DNA of 64,000 bases from Bartonella sp. F02 (GTDB lineage: Bacteria > Pseudomonadota > Alphaproteobacteria > Rhizobiales > Rhizobiaceae): positions 62,001 to 126,000 of the forward strand of contig NZ_JANHOK010000004.1 in the NCBI RefSeq assembly GCF_026929975.1, given 5' to 3'. The notes beneath the pieces were generated by a model. The model saw only the letters and a list, made by a program, of their open reading frames with translations. It was not told the DNA's origin and did no database searches. The position numbers and the translations under genes are program-made. Below are positions 13,072-24,781 of this stretch, piece after piece; within the stretch, counting starts at the first letter, position 1, and the number at the start of each line of letters is the position of its first letter.

Positions 13072-14200
13072 CCCAAAACTCCCTTTTAATATCTGATAAT
13101 GATTGTCCTGCAATCAGCCCTTCTGCAACATGAGCAAGAAGATTAGTTGCATGAGATTTTCCAGCTTTTTTTGCAGCCATTGCCTGTTTTGTCAATAAAT
13201 GTGGCTCATAACAAATTTTCGTTAGAAAAGAAGCGAGAGTTTGCGCATTTAAATCTTTTTCTCGCATAATTTCAGCTCCTCCTGTCTCAGCAAGTATAGC
13301 AGCGTTTTCTGCTTGATCATGATCAAGAGCTTGAGGATACGGAATAAGTAAAGCTGGCCGACCAATCACAGCAATTTCACAAACTGTTGAAGCACCAGCA
13401 CGCGACATTATAAAATGCGATCGAGCAATACGCTCAGCCATATCATCAAAAAAAGGAGCAATTTCTGCTTGCACTCCCATATCCGCATAAATTTTTGCTA
13501 AATTTTCTGATTCACCACATGTCTGCTGAACAATACGTAAACGCTTCCGCAATTTTTCATCAAGCAAAGCAATCGCCTCAGGAACAACTTGCGAAAAGAA
13601 AGAAGCTCCTTGACTTCCACCAAAAACCAAAAAGTGAAATGGTTCTTCACCCATAGAAGGAGAATAGGGAATCTCTGCAGCCTTGAGAATAGCATCACGA
13701 ATAGGATTCCCTGTTAGAAACATTTTATGAGTGTAAACGCTATCCATTGATAATAAACCACCTGCTATTGCATTAACTCGAGCTGCCAACATCCTATTTG
13801 CACGCCCCATAACTGCATTTTGCTCATGGATAAATGTAATATAGCCCATGAAGGTAGAAATTAAAACGGGTGGGAAACTAGGATACCCTCCAAATCCACC
13901 AACAAGAGCAGGACGCAATTTACGAAAAAGTAACCACGATTGCCCCATTCCTTTCAAGATATGCCAAAATGTTTTTATAAGCGCAAAAGGGCAGCGTCGT
14001 TTTAATGTTGCCGATGAAATAATATGAACATGTTCTTCATCAAAATGACGCACAAAACGTCTTGCTCTTTCATCCGTTGCCAGATGAACATCATATCCAC
14101 GCCGCCTTAACTCAACTGCAAGAGCTTCTGCAGGAAAAAGATGTCCTCCTGTACCGCCAGCAGCTAAAATAACAACTTTTTTATGTGTCATAAGAAGCAT
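13055..14200 (-). CDS. murG: UDP-GlcNAc:lipid I transferase MurG
   Basis: MurG is the membrane-associated GT28 glycosyltransferase that turns lipid I into lipid II. The N-terminal loop [17 protein letters not shown] is diagnostic, and the C-terminal donor-binding domain has [13 protein letters not shown] and [18 protein letters not shown]. Length 381 residues. The start at 14200 overlaps the ftsW end by 20 bases; an ATG three codons later (14191, MTHKK) is an equally possible start, and no strong ribosome binding site decides between them. Confidence 0.95.
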   Translation of the reverse strand: MLLMTHKKVVILAAGGTGGHLFPAEALAVELRRRGYDVHLATDERARRFVRHFDEEHVHIISSATLKRRCPFALIKTFWHILKGMGQSWLLFRKLRPALVGGFGGYPSFPPVLISTFMGYITFIHEQNAVMGRANRMLAARVNAIAGGLLSMDSVYTHKMFLTGNPIRDAILKAAEIPYSPSMGEEPFHFLVFGGSQGASFFSQVVPEAIALLDEKLRKRLRIVQQTCGESENLAKIYADMGVQAEIAPFFDDMAERIARSHFIMSRAGASTVCEIAVIGRPALLIPYPQALDHDQAENAAILAETGGAEIMREKDLNAQTLASFLTKICYEPHLLTKQAMAAKKAGKSHATNLLAHVAEGLIAGQSLSDIKREFWDENAA

Positions 14201-15338
14201 CCGAAATGATAGGTGTTGAAAAAGCTGAATGTCGCGCTTCTGGCCAACGGCGCGTCAAACTCAGTAAAATACCCATAGAAATAGCGATCGCTATCATAGA
14301 TGAACCACCATAAGAAATAAATGGCAATGTCATTCCTTTTGGAGGAATTAAATGAAGATTAACGGCCATATTAATTCCTGACTGAAAACCAATCATCATC
14401 GCCATCCCAGTAGTCGCCAGACGTGTAAATAAATCACGCGTATTTGAAGCTATATAGAGTGAACGTACAACAATAAAACAAAAGAGAACTACAATAAATA
14501 AACAGAGAACAATACCATATTCTTCAGCGGCAACAGAAAAGACAAAATCAGTATGACTATCAGGAAGAAGACGCTTAACTGTACCTTCACCAGGGCCTTG
14601 TCCAAACCATCCCCCATTTAAAATAGCTTCACGCCCTACATCAACTTGAAATGTATCACCTTCACCGGTTAAAAAACCGTTGATCCGTTCACGCACATGA
14701 TGAACAAAAGAATAAGCCAAAAAAGCACCCAAAGCACCTAAAGCAAGTAATATTCCAATAACGACAAGAGAAACACCAGCAATAAAAAACAAACCTCCCC
14801 ACGTTAAACTGATCAAAAGAGTTTGGCCGATATCAGGCTGTAAAATAAGGAGAACAGAACAAAGAGCATAAAGAACAATCGCTAATACATAACCCCAAAT
14901 ACTTTTACGCCGTATCTGCTCTGAAAATAGCCAAGCAGACATAATAACAAAAGCTGGCTTCATAAACTCTGAAGCTTGTACAGAAAAACCAAAAACAGAA
15001 ATCCAACGCCGTGCTCCTTTTAATTCAGGCCCTAATAATAAAGTAGCAACCATAAGCATAAGCGTCACAATCAACAAAAGAGCACATAAACGACGGATAT
15101 TACGAGGAGTAAAAAAAGAGAGAATAACCATTGTAAAAAACGCAGGAATACTAAAAATGATATGCCAACGAACAAAATAAAAACTATCAATAATTCCTAT
15201 TTTTTTTGCAACAGAAGGACTCGCTGCAAAAGAAAGCATAATGCCAATTCCTATCAGAATGATACATACAGCAAAGATAGAGCGATCAATCGTCCACCAC
15301 CAATTAGCAATTGGATCTCGACTTGCACGAGTAACCAT
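14181..15338 (-). CDS. ftsW: septal peptidoglycan polymerase FtsW
   Basis: FtsW is the SEDS-family glycosyltransferase that polymerises lipid II at the septum together with FtsI. The protein is highly hydrophobic with about ten membrane segments. SEDS motifs visible are QPDIGQTLLISLTW, GPGEGTVKRLLPDSHTDF and the late PPKGMTLPFISYGGSSM. I chose the ATG at 15338 because GTGAGG lies just upstream; a GTG at 15347 would add three residues. About 385 residues. A 123-bp gap separates it from murD. Confidence 0.95.
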   Translation of the reverse strand: MVTRASRDPIANWWWTIDRSIFAVCIILIGIGIMLSFAASPSVAKKIGIIDSFYFVRWHIIFSIPAFFTMVILSFFTPRNIRRLCALLLIVTLMLMVATLLLGPELKGARRWISVFGFSVQASEFMKPAFVIMSAWLFSEQIRRKSIWGYVLAIVLYALCSVLLILQPDIGQTLLISLTWGGLFFIAGVSLVVIGILLALGALGAFLAYSFVHHVRERINGFLTGEGDTFQVDVGREAILNGGWFGQGPGEGTVKRLLPDSHTDFVFSVAAEEYGIVLCLFIVVLFCFIVVRSLYIASNTRDLFTRLATTGMAMMIGFQSGINMAVNLHLIPPKGMTLPFISYGGSSMIAIAISMGILLSLTRRWPEARHSAFSTPIISDASYDT

Positions 15339-15461
15339 GATCCTCACCGTACCTTTTTATCAGCTTATTAAGAGCGATATAACTTCTTTATTTTTTAATA
15401 AATATTCGAGAGATAGATTATACCTAAAAAGATTCTGGATTATTAACACAGAAACATTTTT

Positions 15462-16868
15462 TTAAAATTCATTCTCTTTTAACTGCATGACAAGAGAAAC
15501 AAAAGCATCACCACGCACTTCATAATTTTGAAACTGATCATAACTGGCACAAGCTGGTGAAAATAAAATAACCGCTTCTTTTTTTTGCTCACGAGCTACA
15601 TCAGCAACTGCTTCTCGTATTGCATTTTCTAAAGTAATACTCATTGAAAAAGGACAAGCCGAACCAATAACGCGCGCAAATTCTTCTGCTGCATTTCCAA
15701 TCAAATACGCTTTACGAATTTTATAAAAAAAATCCTTAAGCGAATTAATCCCCCCCTCTTTTGCTTCTCCTCCAACAATCCAAAAAACATTTTCAAAAGT
15801 AGAAAGGGCAGAAGCTGACGCATCTGCATTGGTTGCTTTACTATCATTAATAAAAACAACAGATCCAATTGTACGTACTGTCTGCATTCGATGGGAAAGC
15901 CCTCTGTAATTGGCTAAATATTTTTCTATGTGTGGATCGGTAATTTCTAAAGCTTTTAACGTCGCTAAAACCATCAATGCATTTTGCGCATTATGATGAC
16001 CACGTAATGCCGTCATATGAGCAAGATCTGCTAATTGATGTAAACACCCATGACGAACAAAAAAAAGTTTTGTGCCATCCGCATAAAATCCATTTTCAAG
16101 AAAACATTCTTTAGAAATTGCCTCAACTGGATAACCTTCATTAACAAGCTGCTGATACAGAGTTTGGCAAGGAATATCATCAACCGCTACAAGAGCATGA
16201 AAAGCTCCAGCAACTAAACGTCTTTTAATTTGTGTATAATGAGCAAACGTCCCATGGCGATCAATATGATCAGGTGTTAGATTCAGCAAAACACCCACTG
16301 TTGGTTTAAGAGAAGGCGCTAGGTCAATTTGAAAAGATGAACATTCAATAACATAAATACGATTTTTAACAAATGGTTTCAGCATTAATATTGAAGGTCC
16401 AATATTGCCTCCTACCTGCACATCATAACCCATCTGTTCTAAAACATGGCCAAGCAAAGCAGATGTTGTCGATTTTCCGTTTGTCCCTGTAATAGCAATA
16501 AACGGAACATCTCGATCACAAAAGCTATGCTGTTCTAAAAAATCATTCCGCGCACGAACAAATAATTCAATATCTCCAACAATCTCTATATTTTCTTGGT
16601 GCGCTTTTTTGACAACCCAATGAGGTTTAGGATAAGTTAAAGGAACTCCAGGAGCTAAAATTAATGCAACAAATTCTGACCAATCTTCATGATGAAGATC
16701 TCTCGTTGGGATATTTTGCTTACAAGCTTCTTCGATAGCATAAGAATTATCGTCCCAAGCAACCACCTCTGCACCACCAGCTATCAATGCTTGCGCTGCA
16801 ACCAACCCTGATTGCCCTAGTCCAAATAAAGCAACCTTTTGACCTTTATAACATTCAACAGGAATCAC
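15462..16868 (-). CDS. murD: UDP-N-acetylmuramoyl-L-alanine--D-glutamate ligase MurD
   Basis: MurD adds D-glutamate to UDP-MurNAc-L-Ala. The N-terminal domain has the nucleotide-binding [17 protein letters not shown]. The ATP loop is [19 protein letters not shown] near residue 125, followed by [13 protein letters not shown] and [12 protein letters not shown]. The C-terminal [11 protein letters not shown] motif is MurD-specific. Length 468 residues, the expected size. The start is five bases after the mraY stop, so the two are translated from one transcript. Confidence 0.96.
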   Translation of the reverse strand: MIPVECYKGQKVALFGLGQSGLVAAQALIAGGAEVVAWDDNSYAIEEACKQNIPTRDLHHEDWSEFVALILAPGVPLTYPKPHWVVKKAHQENIEIVGDIELFVRARNDFLEQHSFCDRDVPFIAITGTNGKSTTSALLGHVLEQMGYDVQVGGNIGPSILMLKPFVKNRIYVIECSSFQIDLAPSLKPTVGVLLNLTPDHIDRHGTFAHYTQIKRRLVAGAFHALVAVDDIPCQTLYQQLVNEGYPVEAISKECFLENGFYADGTKLFFVRHGCLHQLADLAHMTALRGHHNAQNALMVLATLKALEITDPHIEKYLANYRGLSHRMQTVRTIGSVVFINDSKATNADASASALSTFENVFWIVGGEAKEGGINSLKDFFYKIRKAYLIGNAAEEFARVIGSACPFSMSITLENAIREAVADVAREQKKEAVILFSPACASYDQFQNYEVRGDAFVSLVMQLKENEF

Positions 16869-16873
16869 GATCG

Positions 16874-17944
16874 TTACCTCAACTTAAGTGTTGAAAGACC
16901 AATTAATGCTAAAACAATTGAAATAATCCAAAATCGTATAACGATTTGGCTTTCAGTCCATCCCTTTTTCTCAAAATGATGGTGTATTGGTGCCATGAGG
17001 AAAACACGCTTTTTTGTTAATTTAAAGTAACCAACTTGAATAATAACGGATAACGCCTCTAAAACAAAAAGCCCGCCAATCACACCCAAAATAATTTCAT
17101 GTTTGGTTGCTACGGCAACAACACCTAATAATCCGCCAAGAGCCAATGAACCAGTATCGCCCATAAAAATAGCTGCCGGAGGCGCATTAAACCATAAAAA
17201 TCCAAGACCAGCACCAACAACCGCTCCCAACAAAACAGTTAATTCTCCTACCCCAGGAACATAATGAATCTGCAAATAATTCGCAAAATTCATATTACCA
17301 GAAAGATAAGCAATGAGCGCAAAAGACAAAGCCACAACCATGACAGGAACAATAGCAAGTCCATCAAGGCCATCGGTAAAATTAACGGCATTACCGGTTC
17401 CAACAATAACACATGCTGTAAAAGGAAGAAAAAACCAGCCTAAATCAATAAAATATTCTTTCAAAAAAGGTAACGCTAAACCCGATGAATTAATTTCTAG
17501 AATAATAAAAGACGCCCCAATCGCAATTAAAAATTCTAGCCCTAATCGCGCTTTCCCAGAAAATCCTTTATCTGTTTGTTTGGTTACTTTTAGATAATCA
17601 TCATAAAAACCAATTGCTCCAAAAAGCAGCATAACCAATAATGATACCCAAAAATAAATATTCAATAAATTACACCATAAAAGAGCTGATACGACAACAC
17701 CGCTTAAAATCATCAACCCACCCATTGTAGGTGTTCCAGCTTTTTTAAAATGAGTTTGAGGACCATCAGCTCTAATTGGTTGTCCCTTACCCTGTCGCAC
17801 CTTAAGAGAAGCAATAATGCTCGGACCAAATAAAAAAACAATTAACCCTGATGTTAGCATAGCTGCTATTGTGCGAAATGTAATATAGCGAAAAACATTA
17901 ACACCTGGAAGCCAATCACTTAACAAAGATAAAAATAGCATCAT
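16874..17944 (-). CDS. mraY: phospho-MurNAc-pentapeptide transferase MraY
   Basis: MraY transfers phospho-MurNAc-pentapeptide to undecaprenyl phosphate in the inner membrane, making lipid I. The 356-residue protein has about ten membrane segments. The conserved cytoplasmic loops are visible: [37 protein letters not shown] (with the catalytic aspartates) and [19 protein letters not shown]. It lies 24 bp after murF and 5 bp before murD. Confidence 0.97.
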   Translation of the reverse strand: MMLFLSLLSDWLPGVNVFRYITFRTIAAMLTSGLIVFLFGPSIIASLKVRQGKGQPIRADGPQTHFKKAGTPTMGGLMILSGVVVSALLWCNLLNIYFWVSLLVMLLFGAIGFYDDYLKVTKQTDKGFSGKARLGLEFLIAIGASFIILEINSSGLALPFLKEYFIDLGWFFLPFTACVIVGTGNAVNFTDGLDGLAIVPVMVVALSFALIAYLSGNMNFANYLQIHYVPGVGELTVLLGAVVGAGLGFLWFNAPPAAIFMGDTGSLALGGLLGVVAVATKHEIILGVIGGLFVLEALSVIIQVGYFKLTKKRVFLMAPIHHHFEKKGWTESQIVIRFWIISIVLALIGLSTLKLR

Positions 17945-17968
17945 AGCACAAAAACCTTATCCAAATTA

Positions 17969-19384
17969 TCAGGAAATCACTTTATAGCGATTGAACATTT
18001 CAGTCACAATACGTGATAAACAAATGCTATGGGAAGATTTAATCATCACCAGATCTCCATTTGAAACTTCTGCAAAAATCAAAGGCAAAATTTCTTCAAT
18101 ATATTCTGCATAATGAACTCTAACAGATGCAGGAAGATCCATAGCCAAAAACTTCATTTCCTTACCAATTAAGAAAACTGGATTAGCACCAGAGTGACCT
18201 ATGGGATCGACCAATTCACGGTGCAATTTCTCACTATAATCTCCTAATTCAAGCATATCACCTAAAACGGCGATTCTTCGACCTTTCTCACCAACTGGCC
18301 CTGTAGCAAGCAGATTAAGAGCAGCACGCATAGAAGCAGGATTGGCATTATAACTTTCATCAATTAAACGAAATTCACCCCCTCCGGGTAAAGACAATTG
18401 GTAACGAATCCCTCGACCTTTTGGAAGAGAAAAACTGCTTAAAGAAAAGATAACACGTGTAATATCAGCACCAACAGCATCACACGCTGCAATAACCCCT
18501 AAACTATTTTGCACAATATGCCGACCAGGAGCTCCAATTTTAATCATTGCATTGTGAGAAGAAATACGTGCAAGCATACAAGAGCAATCTGCTAACAGAC
18601 GAATCTCTTTTGCTTGATAATCCGCACAATGAGCTTCCCCAAAACTCACAATATTTTTTACACCGTATTGCTTTGCTTTGTGAATTAAATAAGAGAAAAA
18701 ATCACTATCCGCATTTAAAACAGCCACACCATTATCACTCAACCCTTCAAAAATTTCAGCTTTTGCATTTGCTATTTCTTCAATATTTTTGAAAAATTCC
18801 ATATGTCCGGCAGCAATATGTGTAATCAAAGCAACATGTGGGCGCACTAATTTTACCAAAGGACGAATTTCATCTTTATGATTCATACCAATTTCAAATA
18901 TAGCATAATCACAATCTTCAGGGAGACGCGCCAAAGTTAAAGGAACTCCCCAACAATTATTTAGAGAAGCAAGATTAGCATGAACTTTCCCAACAGATTT
19001 AAGAACATGTTGGAGAATATCTTTTGTTGTTGTTTTTCCAACAGAACCCGTTACTGCTATAATCTTAGCTGTTGAGCGCTTACGGGCTGCCTGCGCGAGA
19101 CTTTCTAAAGCTTGTAAAACATCAGGAACAACAATCAACGGAGCTCCTATTTTTTTCATCTCTTCCAAATGATTTTGCTCGATCACAAGAACACCCGCAC
19201 CCTGTTTATAAGCATGCATAGCGAAATCATGACCATCAAGATGATGACCTTTGATACAAAAAAAAATATCACCTTCTATAAGAGTTCGGCTATCAATAGA
19301 AACTCCTGAAAAAGTTTCTGGTAAAGCTCCAATTACAAAACCATTGATTGCAGTCAGAAGTGTTTGTCGATCCCATAAAACCAT
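17969..19384 (-). CDS. murF: UDP-MurNAc-tripeptide--D-Ala-D-Ala ligase MurF
   Basis: MurF adds the D-Ala-D-Ala dipeptide to the UDP-MurNAc tripeptide. The N-terminal domain has GVSIDSRTLIEGDIFFCIKG. The ATP loop is VTGSVGKTTTKDIL near residue 110, followed by EIGMNHKDEI and DESYNANPASMRAAL in the middle and C-terminal domains. Length 471 residues. Its first base overlaps the murE stop (19384), a sign of translational coupling. Confidence 0.96.
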   Translation of the reverse strand: MVLWDRQTLLTAINGFVIGALPETFSGVSIDSRTLIEGDIFFCIKGHHLDGHDFAMHAYKQGAGVLVIEQNHLEEMKKIGAPLIVVPDVLQALESLAQAARKRSTAKIIAVTGSVGKTTTKDILQHVLKSVGKVHANLASLNNCWGVPLTLARLPEDCDYAIFEIGMNHKDEIRPLVKLVRPHVALITHIAAGHMEFFKNIEEIANAKAEIFEGLSDNGVAVLNADSDFFSYLIHKAKQYGVKNIVSFGEAHCADYQAKEIRLLADCSCMLARISSHNAMIKIGAPGRHIVQNSLGVIAACDAVGADITRVIFSLSSFSLPKGRGIRYQLSLPGGGEFRLIDESYNANPASMRAALNLLATGPVGEKGRRIAVLGDMLELGDYSEKLHRELVDPIGHSGANPVFLIGKEMKFLAMDLPASVRVHYAEYIEEILPLIFAEVSNGDLVMIKSSHSICLSRIVTEMFNRYKVIS

Positions 19385-20835
19385 TATTGATTCCGCTCTT
19401 TCAAAGCAGCCATTGCTTTCAAACGATCTGAAAAAGGATAAGTTTTCTGCCCTATAATTTGGCCTTCTTCATGACCTTTCCCAGCAATAATCAATGTATC
19501 ACCAGTTTCAAGCATCTTCACAGCAAAATCAATTGCTTCACCACGATCTGCTATTTCTATAGCTTCCGGAACCGCCTGTAAAATATCTTTTCTAATTTTT
19601 TCTGGAACTTCAGTACGAGGATTATCATCTGTTATAATAACAATATCAGCTTTATTTCGTGCGATTTCTCCCATGATCGGCCTTTTTCCTTGATCTCGAT
19701 CACCTCCACAACCAAAAACAAGAATTAAACGTCTTTGCGTAAAAGGACGAACAGAAAGTAAAACTTGCTCCAAAGCTTCTGGTTTATGGGCATAGTCGAC
19801 ATAAACAGGAGCATTATTCTCTGTTTTTCCAATTAACTCTAATCGCCCAGATGCTCCTTGTAATTTTTCAAGAAAATTAAACACTTTATCTGGAGATCCA
19901 TTTGTGACAATCGCTAAACCTGCAGCCATAAGCGCATTAGCAACTTGGAAATCTCCGATTAAAGGTAAATCAAAGGTATAAATATTGTTTCCCATACGAC
20001 ATTCAACATATTGCTTTGAACGTTGATGCTCAACACGATTAAGCGTGATAAACTGCCCTTTACGCCCAATTGTTAACACACGACGACCTGCTTTTGTGAC
20101 ATAATCAATCACTTTTTGCGAATAAATATCATCGGCAAAAATCAAAGCAGGAGCATCTTGCGGCAAAAGAGTATCAAATAATCTCATTTTAGCACGAAAA
20201 TAATCATCGACATCTCTATGATAATCCATATGATCTCGTCCTAAATTAGTAAAAGCAGCAGCAGAGAGCTGCACTCCATCAAGCCGACTCTGATCAAGTC
20301 CATGCGAAGAAGCCTCAAGCGCAGTATGCGTAACACCCTCTTCTGCCATTTCACATAATAAACGCTGCAACATTACTGGATCAGGTGTTGTTAGAGAACC
20401 ATAATCATGACGTTTAGGAGAGATAATTCCTACCGTTCCTATACTCGCAGCACGAAGCCCAACATGTGTCCAAATTTGCCGAGTAAAAGATACAACAGAT
20501 GTTTTTCCACTTGTTCCCGTAGCAGCTACGATAGTTTCAGGTTGAGAATTATAAAACCGTGCAGCTGCTATAGCTAAATGATGACGCACATTGGCAACAC
20601 GCAAAATTGGAATAGATGAATGATCAAATACAAATTCACTATCTGTAACGATAATCTTTGCACCACGCTTTATAGCATCGTCTATATATTTTCTGCCATC
20701 TTCATGACTTCCTTTAAGAGCTACAAACACATAACCTGGTAACACTTCTCGAGAATCTATGCTTATTCCTGTAACTTCAAGAGAGGAAAGACAATCATCT
20801 TTAATACACTCTGTAAATAATGTTCCAAGCAACAT
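19384..20835 (-). CDS. murE: UDP-MurNAc-L-Ala-D-Glu--2,6-diaminopimelate ligase MurE
   Basis: MurE adds the third amino acid of the stem peptide. The ATP loop is [18 protein letters not shown] near residue 110. The specificity motif DNPR (in ITDDNPRTE) predicts meso-diaminopimelate rather than lysine, as expected for a Gram-negative. [13 protein letters not shown] and [15 protein letters not shown] are further family motifs. Length 483 residues. It lies 32 bp after ftsI and overlaps murF by one base. Confidence 0.96.
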   Translation of the reverse strand: MLLGTLFTECIKDDCLSSLEVTGISIDSREVLPGYVFVALKGSHEDGRKYIDDAIKRGAKIIVTDSEFVFDHSSIPILRVANVRHHLAIAAARFYNSQPETIVAATGTSGKTSVVSFTRQIWTHVGLRAASIGTVGIISPKRHDYGSLTTPDPVMLQRLLCEMAEEGVTHTALEASSHGLDQSRLDGVQLSAAAFTNLGRDHMDYHRDVDDYFRAKMRLFDTLLPQDAPALIFADDIYSQKVIDYVTKAGRRVLTIGRKGQFITLNRVEHQRSKQYVECRMGNNIYTFDLPLIGDFQVANALMAAGLAIVTNGSPDKVFNFLEKLQGASGRLELIGKTENNAPVYVDYAHKPEALEQVLLSVRPFTQRRLILVFGCGGDRDQGKRPIMGEIARNKADIVIITDDNPRTEVPEKIRKDILQAVPEAIEIADRGEAIDFAVKMLETGDTLIIAGKGHEEGQIIGQKTYPFSDRLKAMAALKERNQ

Positions 20836-20867
20836 GATGGCTTATCCTTATATGAATTGTATTAATT

Positions 20868-22613
20868 TTATTGTGTTTTATATAGCTCAAAATTTTTATT
20901 TCTATTTAAAATCGGCTCATATTCCTTTTTAAAATCTGATTTTACTCCAAGAAAACTCGCTGAACGGCGAATAATATTAGAAAGCATTGGCCCCGCATTC
21001 ATTCCTGCCGTTGCCGAGCGTTTTCCTTCTTCAGGCTTAGGTTCATCAATAATTGTTAAAACAACATAAGAAGGATTATCGATAGGAAAAGAAGCAAGGA
21101 AGCTATTAAAATTTTTTGTTTTAGAATATTTTCCATTCTCAACTTTTTCAGCTGTTCCCGTTTTGCCACCAATACGATATCCTTCTACCTTTGCATTACG
21201 CCCTGAACCGATATCACTATTTAATTTATAAAGGTAACGCATATCTTGACTTGTTTGTGACTTTAAAACTCGCTTAGCTTTTTTCAACGCCTCTTCTCGA
21301 GTTCGTTTTAAAAATGTCGGTTCAATCAACCAACCACCATTCATTAAAGCAGCTGCTGCAACTGCTGTCTGTAATGGTGTTGTTGCCATACCATGCCCGA
21401 AAGAAATCGTCATAGAATTAATATCGCGCCAATGACGCGGCAATATAGGATGAGCAACTTCAGGCAGTTCTATTGTCATCCGATCCAATAGGCCAAGTCG
21501 TTTTAAAAAATCACGATGCTCATTAACACCAACTGCTAATGCCTCTTTAGCAGAACCAATATTAGAAGAATAAACAAAAACCTCCCATAATTTTAAAGGA
21601 CGATTTTTCCCGTGGAAATCATGAATAAAATAACCTCGACTTGCATGAATTGGTTTTGAAGCATCGATAACACTATTTAAATGAAAAAGACCTGAATCAA
21701 GCGCCATTGCTGTCGTAAAACTTTTGATAATCGATCCCATTTCAAAAGCTCCAGCTGTCATTCGGTTCAAACGATTATTTTTGAGAGCATCAACAGGATT
21801 TCCAGGATCAAAATCTGGAACAGATGCCATAGCGATCACTTCACCGGTATGAATATTTAAAATGACAGCACCCGCAGCAATTGCTTTATAGCGTTTCATA
21901 GCTTGCATCAATTCATCACGAACAATTGTTTGAACGCGAATATCAATCGAAAGCTGAACAGGGCTTAAAGACGTTTCCGTTCCAAGACCATTTTCACGCA
22001 GAACACTCAACCCAGTATCATCAATATATTTTTCCATTCCCGCTATACCCTGATTATCAACATTCACTATACCGAGAATATGAGAAGCGACAGGTCCACT
22101 GGGATAAAAACGACGTATTTCATCGCGAAAACCAATACCCGGAATACCAAGCGCCATAATTTGTGTCTTTTGCATCGGCGTCAATCCTCGCTGGATCCAA
22201 GAAAAATTGGATTTTCTTTTTAAACGGTGATAGGTCTCCTGCCAATTAAGCTTTGGTAAAACTGTTGAAATTAATTCAATAGTCTCATCCACATCAATAA
22301 TGCGATGCGGTTCAGCAAAAAGAGAGTAAGTTTTAATATCTGTCGCTAATAAACGTCCATGGCGATCAATAATCTCTGGTCGTGTCGATAATTGCTGTAT
22401 TTCTGGATCTTTTATCTTTGCAGGTTTTCCACCTTCAAGACCATAAGAAATAAGACACCATCCTATAATCCCATATAAAACAAGAAAACATATTAAAGAA
22501 AAAATCAAACGTGAACGACCAATATGTGGATGATAAACAGAAAAATCCTGTGAATTCAATTGACTATTTAAGCGCTTGTTTTTACGCGAAAACAGGCTTG
22601 ATAATTTCATCAC
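20868..22613 (-). CDS. ftsI: septal transpeptidase FtsI (PBP3)
   Basis: FtsI is the class B penicillin-binding protein that cross-links septal peptidoglycan with FtsW. One N-terminal membrane segment (LIFSLICFLVLYGIIGWCLI, about residues 33-52) anchors a periplasmic body. The pedestal domain starts near RPEIIDRHGRLLATD. The transpeptidase motifs are SIIK (in FEMGSIIKSFT), SSN (in YSSNIGSAK) and KTGT (in GGKTGTAEK). Length 581 residues. The start overlaps the ftsL stop by four bases. Confidence 0.96.
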   Translation of the reverse strand: MMKLSSLFSRKNKRLNSQLNSQDFSVYHPHIGRSRLIFSLICFLVLYGIIGWCLISYGLEGGKPAKIKDPEIQQLSTRPEIIDRHGRLLATDIKTYSLFAEPHRIIDVDETIELISTVLPKLNWQETYHRLKRKSNFSWIQRGLTPMQKTQIMALGIPGIGFRDEIRRFYPSGPVASHILGIVNVDNQGIAGMEKYIDDTGLSVLRENGLGTETSLSPVQLSIDIRVQTIVRDELMQAMKRYKAIAAGAVILNIHTGEVIAMASVPDFDPGNPVDALKNNRLNRMTAGAFEMGSIIKSFTTAMALDSGLFHLNSVIDASKPIHASRGYFIHDFHGKNRPLKLWEVFVYSSNIGSAKEALAVGVNEHRDFLKRLGLLDRMTIELPEVAHPILPRHWRDINSMTISFGHGMATTPLQTAVAAAALMNGGWLIEPTFLKRTREEALKKAKRVLKSQTSQDMRYLYKLNSDIGSGRNAKVEGYRIGGKTGTAEKVENGKYSKTKNFNSFLASFPIDNPSYVVLTIIDEPKPEEGKRSATAGMNAGPMLSNIIRRSASFLGVKSDFKKEYEPILNRNKNFELYKTQ

Positions 22614-23014
22614 CGTAAGCCTTTTGAGACATCACTATTCATAGGATAAACATGATTATCAGCGAGAAACGTTTTACTATCTTCAAAATTATTTTGTCTA
22701 ATCAATTCTTCAATTTGATCATTTAAACGTATCGGAATATCTTTGAATTCAACGACCTGATGAGGTTGTATCATCTCTAGTCCCAATTCTTGTTGATAAC
22801 GTTCTGCAAGTTTTTTCATACGTAAGGGATCTGTCATCACAGCCCATTCAGCACGAAAAAGATTGATCATATTTTTTTCCGAAGCAATCTCATGTTCAAT
22901 GCGACGCACTTCGCCAATTTGTTTTTGGACATCATACTTTATTTTATATGTAAAACCTGCAGTACAAATCATAATGATCACTAAAACGACATCTAATGTG
23001 CGAAAAACTACCAT
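22610..23014 (-). CDS. ftsL: cell division protein FtsL
   Basis: FtsL is a small bitopic membrane protein that, with FtsB and FtsQ, activates FtsWI. The 134-residue product has one N-terminal membrane segment ([19 protein letters not shown]) followed by a coiled-coil-like stretch ([19 protein letters not shown]). Sequence conservation in this family is weak; the call rests on size, topology and the position between rsmH and ftsI. It overlaps rsmH by seven bases and ftsI by four. Confidence 0.85.
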   Translation of the reverse strand: MVVFRTLDVVLVIIMICTAGFTYKIKYDVQKQIGEVRRIEHEIASEKNMINLFRAEWAVMTDPLRMKKLAERYQQELGLEMIQPHQVVEFKDIPIRLNDQIEELIRQNNFEDSKTFLADNHVYPMNSDVSKGLR

Positions 23015-24009
23015 TTCTTATTGCCTTCAAAATCAGCAATTTCTGCCAAACCAAATAATTTCATATCTTCTGCAATAACATCTGCCTGAGTACGAATGCC
23101 AACGCGCAATCTTGCAGAACGTGCACGAGAATTTTTCTGCAACTCTTCTTTATCTGCAATTTTAACACCTCTAAACAAAGGAATAAATGTTGCTGAAATA
23201 CTTTCCACCTCTGGAAGATAGCGTGATCCTTTCTTTTCACCTGAACGAGCAGAAAAAAATTTTTTTACCATACGATCTTCAAGAGAATGAAAACTAACCA
23301 CTCCCAAACGACCTCCTGGTTTCAAAATGCGTTCAGCAGCAAATAAACCACGCGCAAGCTCACCTAATTCATCATTGACATAAATGCGAAGCGCTTGAAA
23401 GACACGGGTCGCAGGATGAATACGATCTCCTGGTTTACGCCCTACTAAAGATTCAATCGCATGAGCAAGATCGCTTGTCCGTAAAAAAGGTTGAAAATGA
23501 CGACGCTTTTCAATCATCCGCGCAATTCGACCCGCATAGCGTTCTTCACCCAATATCCGAAATAATCGTGCCAAATCATCCACTTTTAAATGGTTAACCA
23601 CATCACCTGCAGTAAAACCGCTCTGCGCCATTCGCATATCTAACGGACCATCTTTTTGGAAAGAAAATCCTCGTCCTGCTTCATCCAACTGCATGGAAGA
23701 AACACCAATATCAAGGATGACTGCATCCACTTTTTCTTCAACAACACGATCCAACTGAGAAAACTCCGTTTGTACCAAACGAAGACGTGGAGAAAATTTA
23801 TCGACAAGTGATTTCCCTTCACGAATTGCTTCAGGATCACGATCAAGAGCAATCACATTTGCCCCAGCTTCTAGAAAAGCGCGCGTATACCCTCCAGCAC
23901 CAAAAGTGCCATCAATGACTTTAGCTCCAGATAACGGCGCAAGATCAGTTAAAACTGATTGCAACAAAACTGGAACATGACGCTCAATTTCTTTATACTG
24001 TTTTACCAA
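23008..24009 (-). CDS. rsmH: 16S rRNA (cytosine1402-N4)-methyltransferase RsmH (MraW)
   Basis: RsmH methylates N4 of C1402 in the ribosomal P site and is the first gene of the cluster here. The N-terminal [10 protein letters not shown] and the SAM-binding [20 protein letters not shown] are diagnostic, with [19 protein letters not shown] and the late [16 protein letters not shown]. Length 333 residues. In many bacteria mraZ precedes it; here the 288 bp upstream hold no gene, only AT-rich sequence that must carry the cluster's promoter, and then rnpB. Confidence 0.97.
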   Translation of the reverse strand: MVKQYKEIERHVPVLLQSVLTDLAPLSGAKVIDGTFGAGGYTRAFLEAGANVIALDRDPEAIREGKSLVDKFSPRLRLVQTEFSQLDRVVEEKVDAVILDIGVSSMQLDEAGRGFSFQKDGPLDMRMAQSGFTAGDVVNHLKVDDLARLFRILGEERYAGRIARMIEKRRHFQPFLRTSDLAHAIESLVGRKPGDRIHPATRVFQALRIYVNDELGELARGLFAAERILKPGGRLGVVSFHSLEDRMVKKFFSARSGEKKGSRYLPEVESISATFIPLFRGVKIADKEELQKNSRARSARLRVGIRTQADVIAEDMKLFGLAEIADFEGNKKW

Positions 24010-24297
24010 AATAACTCATCTTAATTTATATTTTTCAATATTAACAAACGCCAATTGCAAAAAATCATAAATTGCAAAAGATATTGTCATCACTAAAACT
24101 TTAATTTTCATACCCATGATTACATGGCTTATTTTATAGAAAATGGATTAAAGTTTACTCAATCCATTATACATTGGCTCATTATGTTTAAAAAAATGTT
24201 ATGATTTTTAAAAATACTCTTTCTTGAATATATCATTCAAGAAAAAATAAAATCGATAGAAGTTTTATATAAAAATTATTGATAATATAAAAATATC

Positions 24298-24685
24298 AGT
24301 CGGCCTATAAGCCGGGTTCTGTATAGTAAAGCTTGTGCTCTACATGGCAACCATTCATCTGGGACAGATGTTACCATCCGCCTCGTGCAACCTACCCAAA
24401 TGACTCACCTGGAAAATGGCTGCAAATTAAACTTTGCGCGTCATTTCTATTCGGTCTTGCTCCCGGTGGGGTTTACCTTGCCACACTCATTACTGAGTGC
24501 GCGGTGGGCTCTTACCCCACCCTTTCACCCTTACCTATAAAAATAGGCGGTTTGCTTTCTGTGGCACTTTCCCTAGGGTCACCCCTGCCGGGCGTTACCC
24601 GGCACCGTTTTTCCATGGAGCCCGGACTTTCCTCACCTGCCTACATTTTATATTAAACAAGCGCGGCTGCCCAGCCGACTGACTA
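24298..24685 (-). ncRNA. rnpB: RNase P RNA, bacterial type A
   Basis: This is the catalytic RNA of RNase P, which trims the 5' leader of tRNA precursors. Read on the minus strand, the 5' part has the P1-P3 region (AGTCAGTCGGCTGGGCAGCC) and the universal GAGGAAAGTCCGGGCTC. The 3' part has AGAACCCGGCTTATAGGCCG, which pairs with the start to close P1. The ACAGAA and GGTAAACCCC segments of the core are also visible. Length about 388 bases, normal for the family. Reading frames that cross it are artefacts. Ends are estimated to within a few bases. Confidence 0.95.
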
Positions 24686-24781
24686 ATTATTTATAAAACA
24701 TTTTTCATAGAGTGAAAAGAACTACTCTAAAATATTTCAACATCCCATCAAATTAGCTAATCCATTACAACAACATATGCA

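Noticed and set aside
24333-24682. Two plus-strand reading frames of 107 and 61 residues
   Set aside because: They lie on the antisense strand of the RNase P RNA and have no ribosome binding site.
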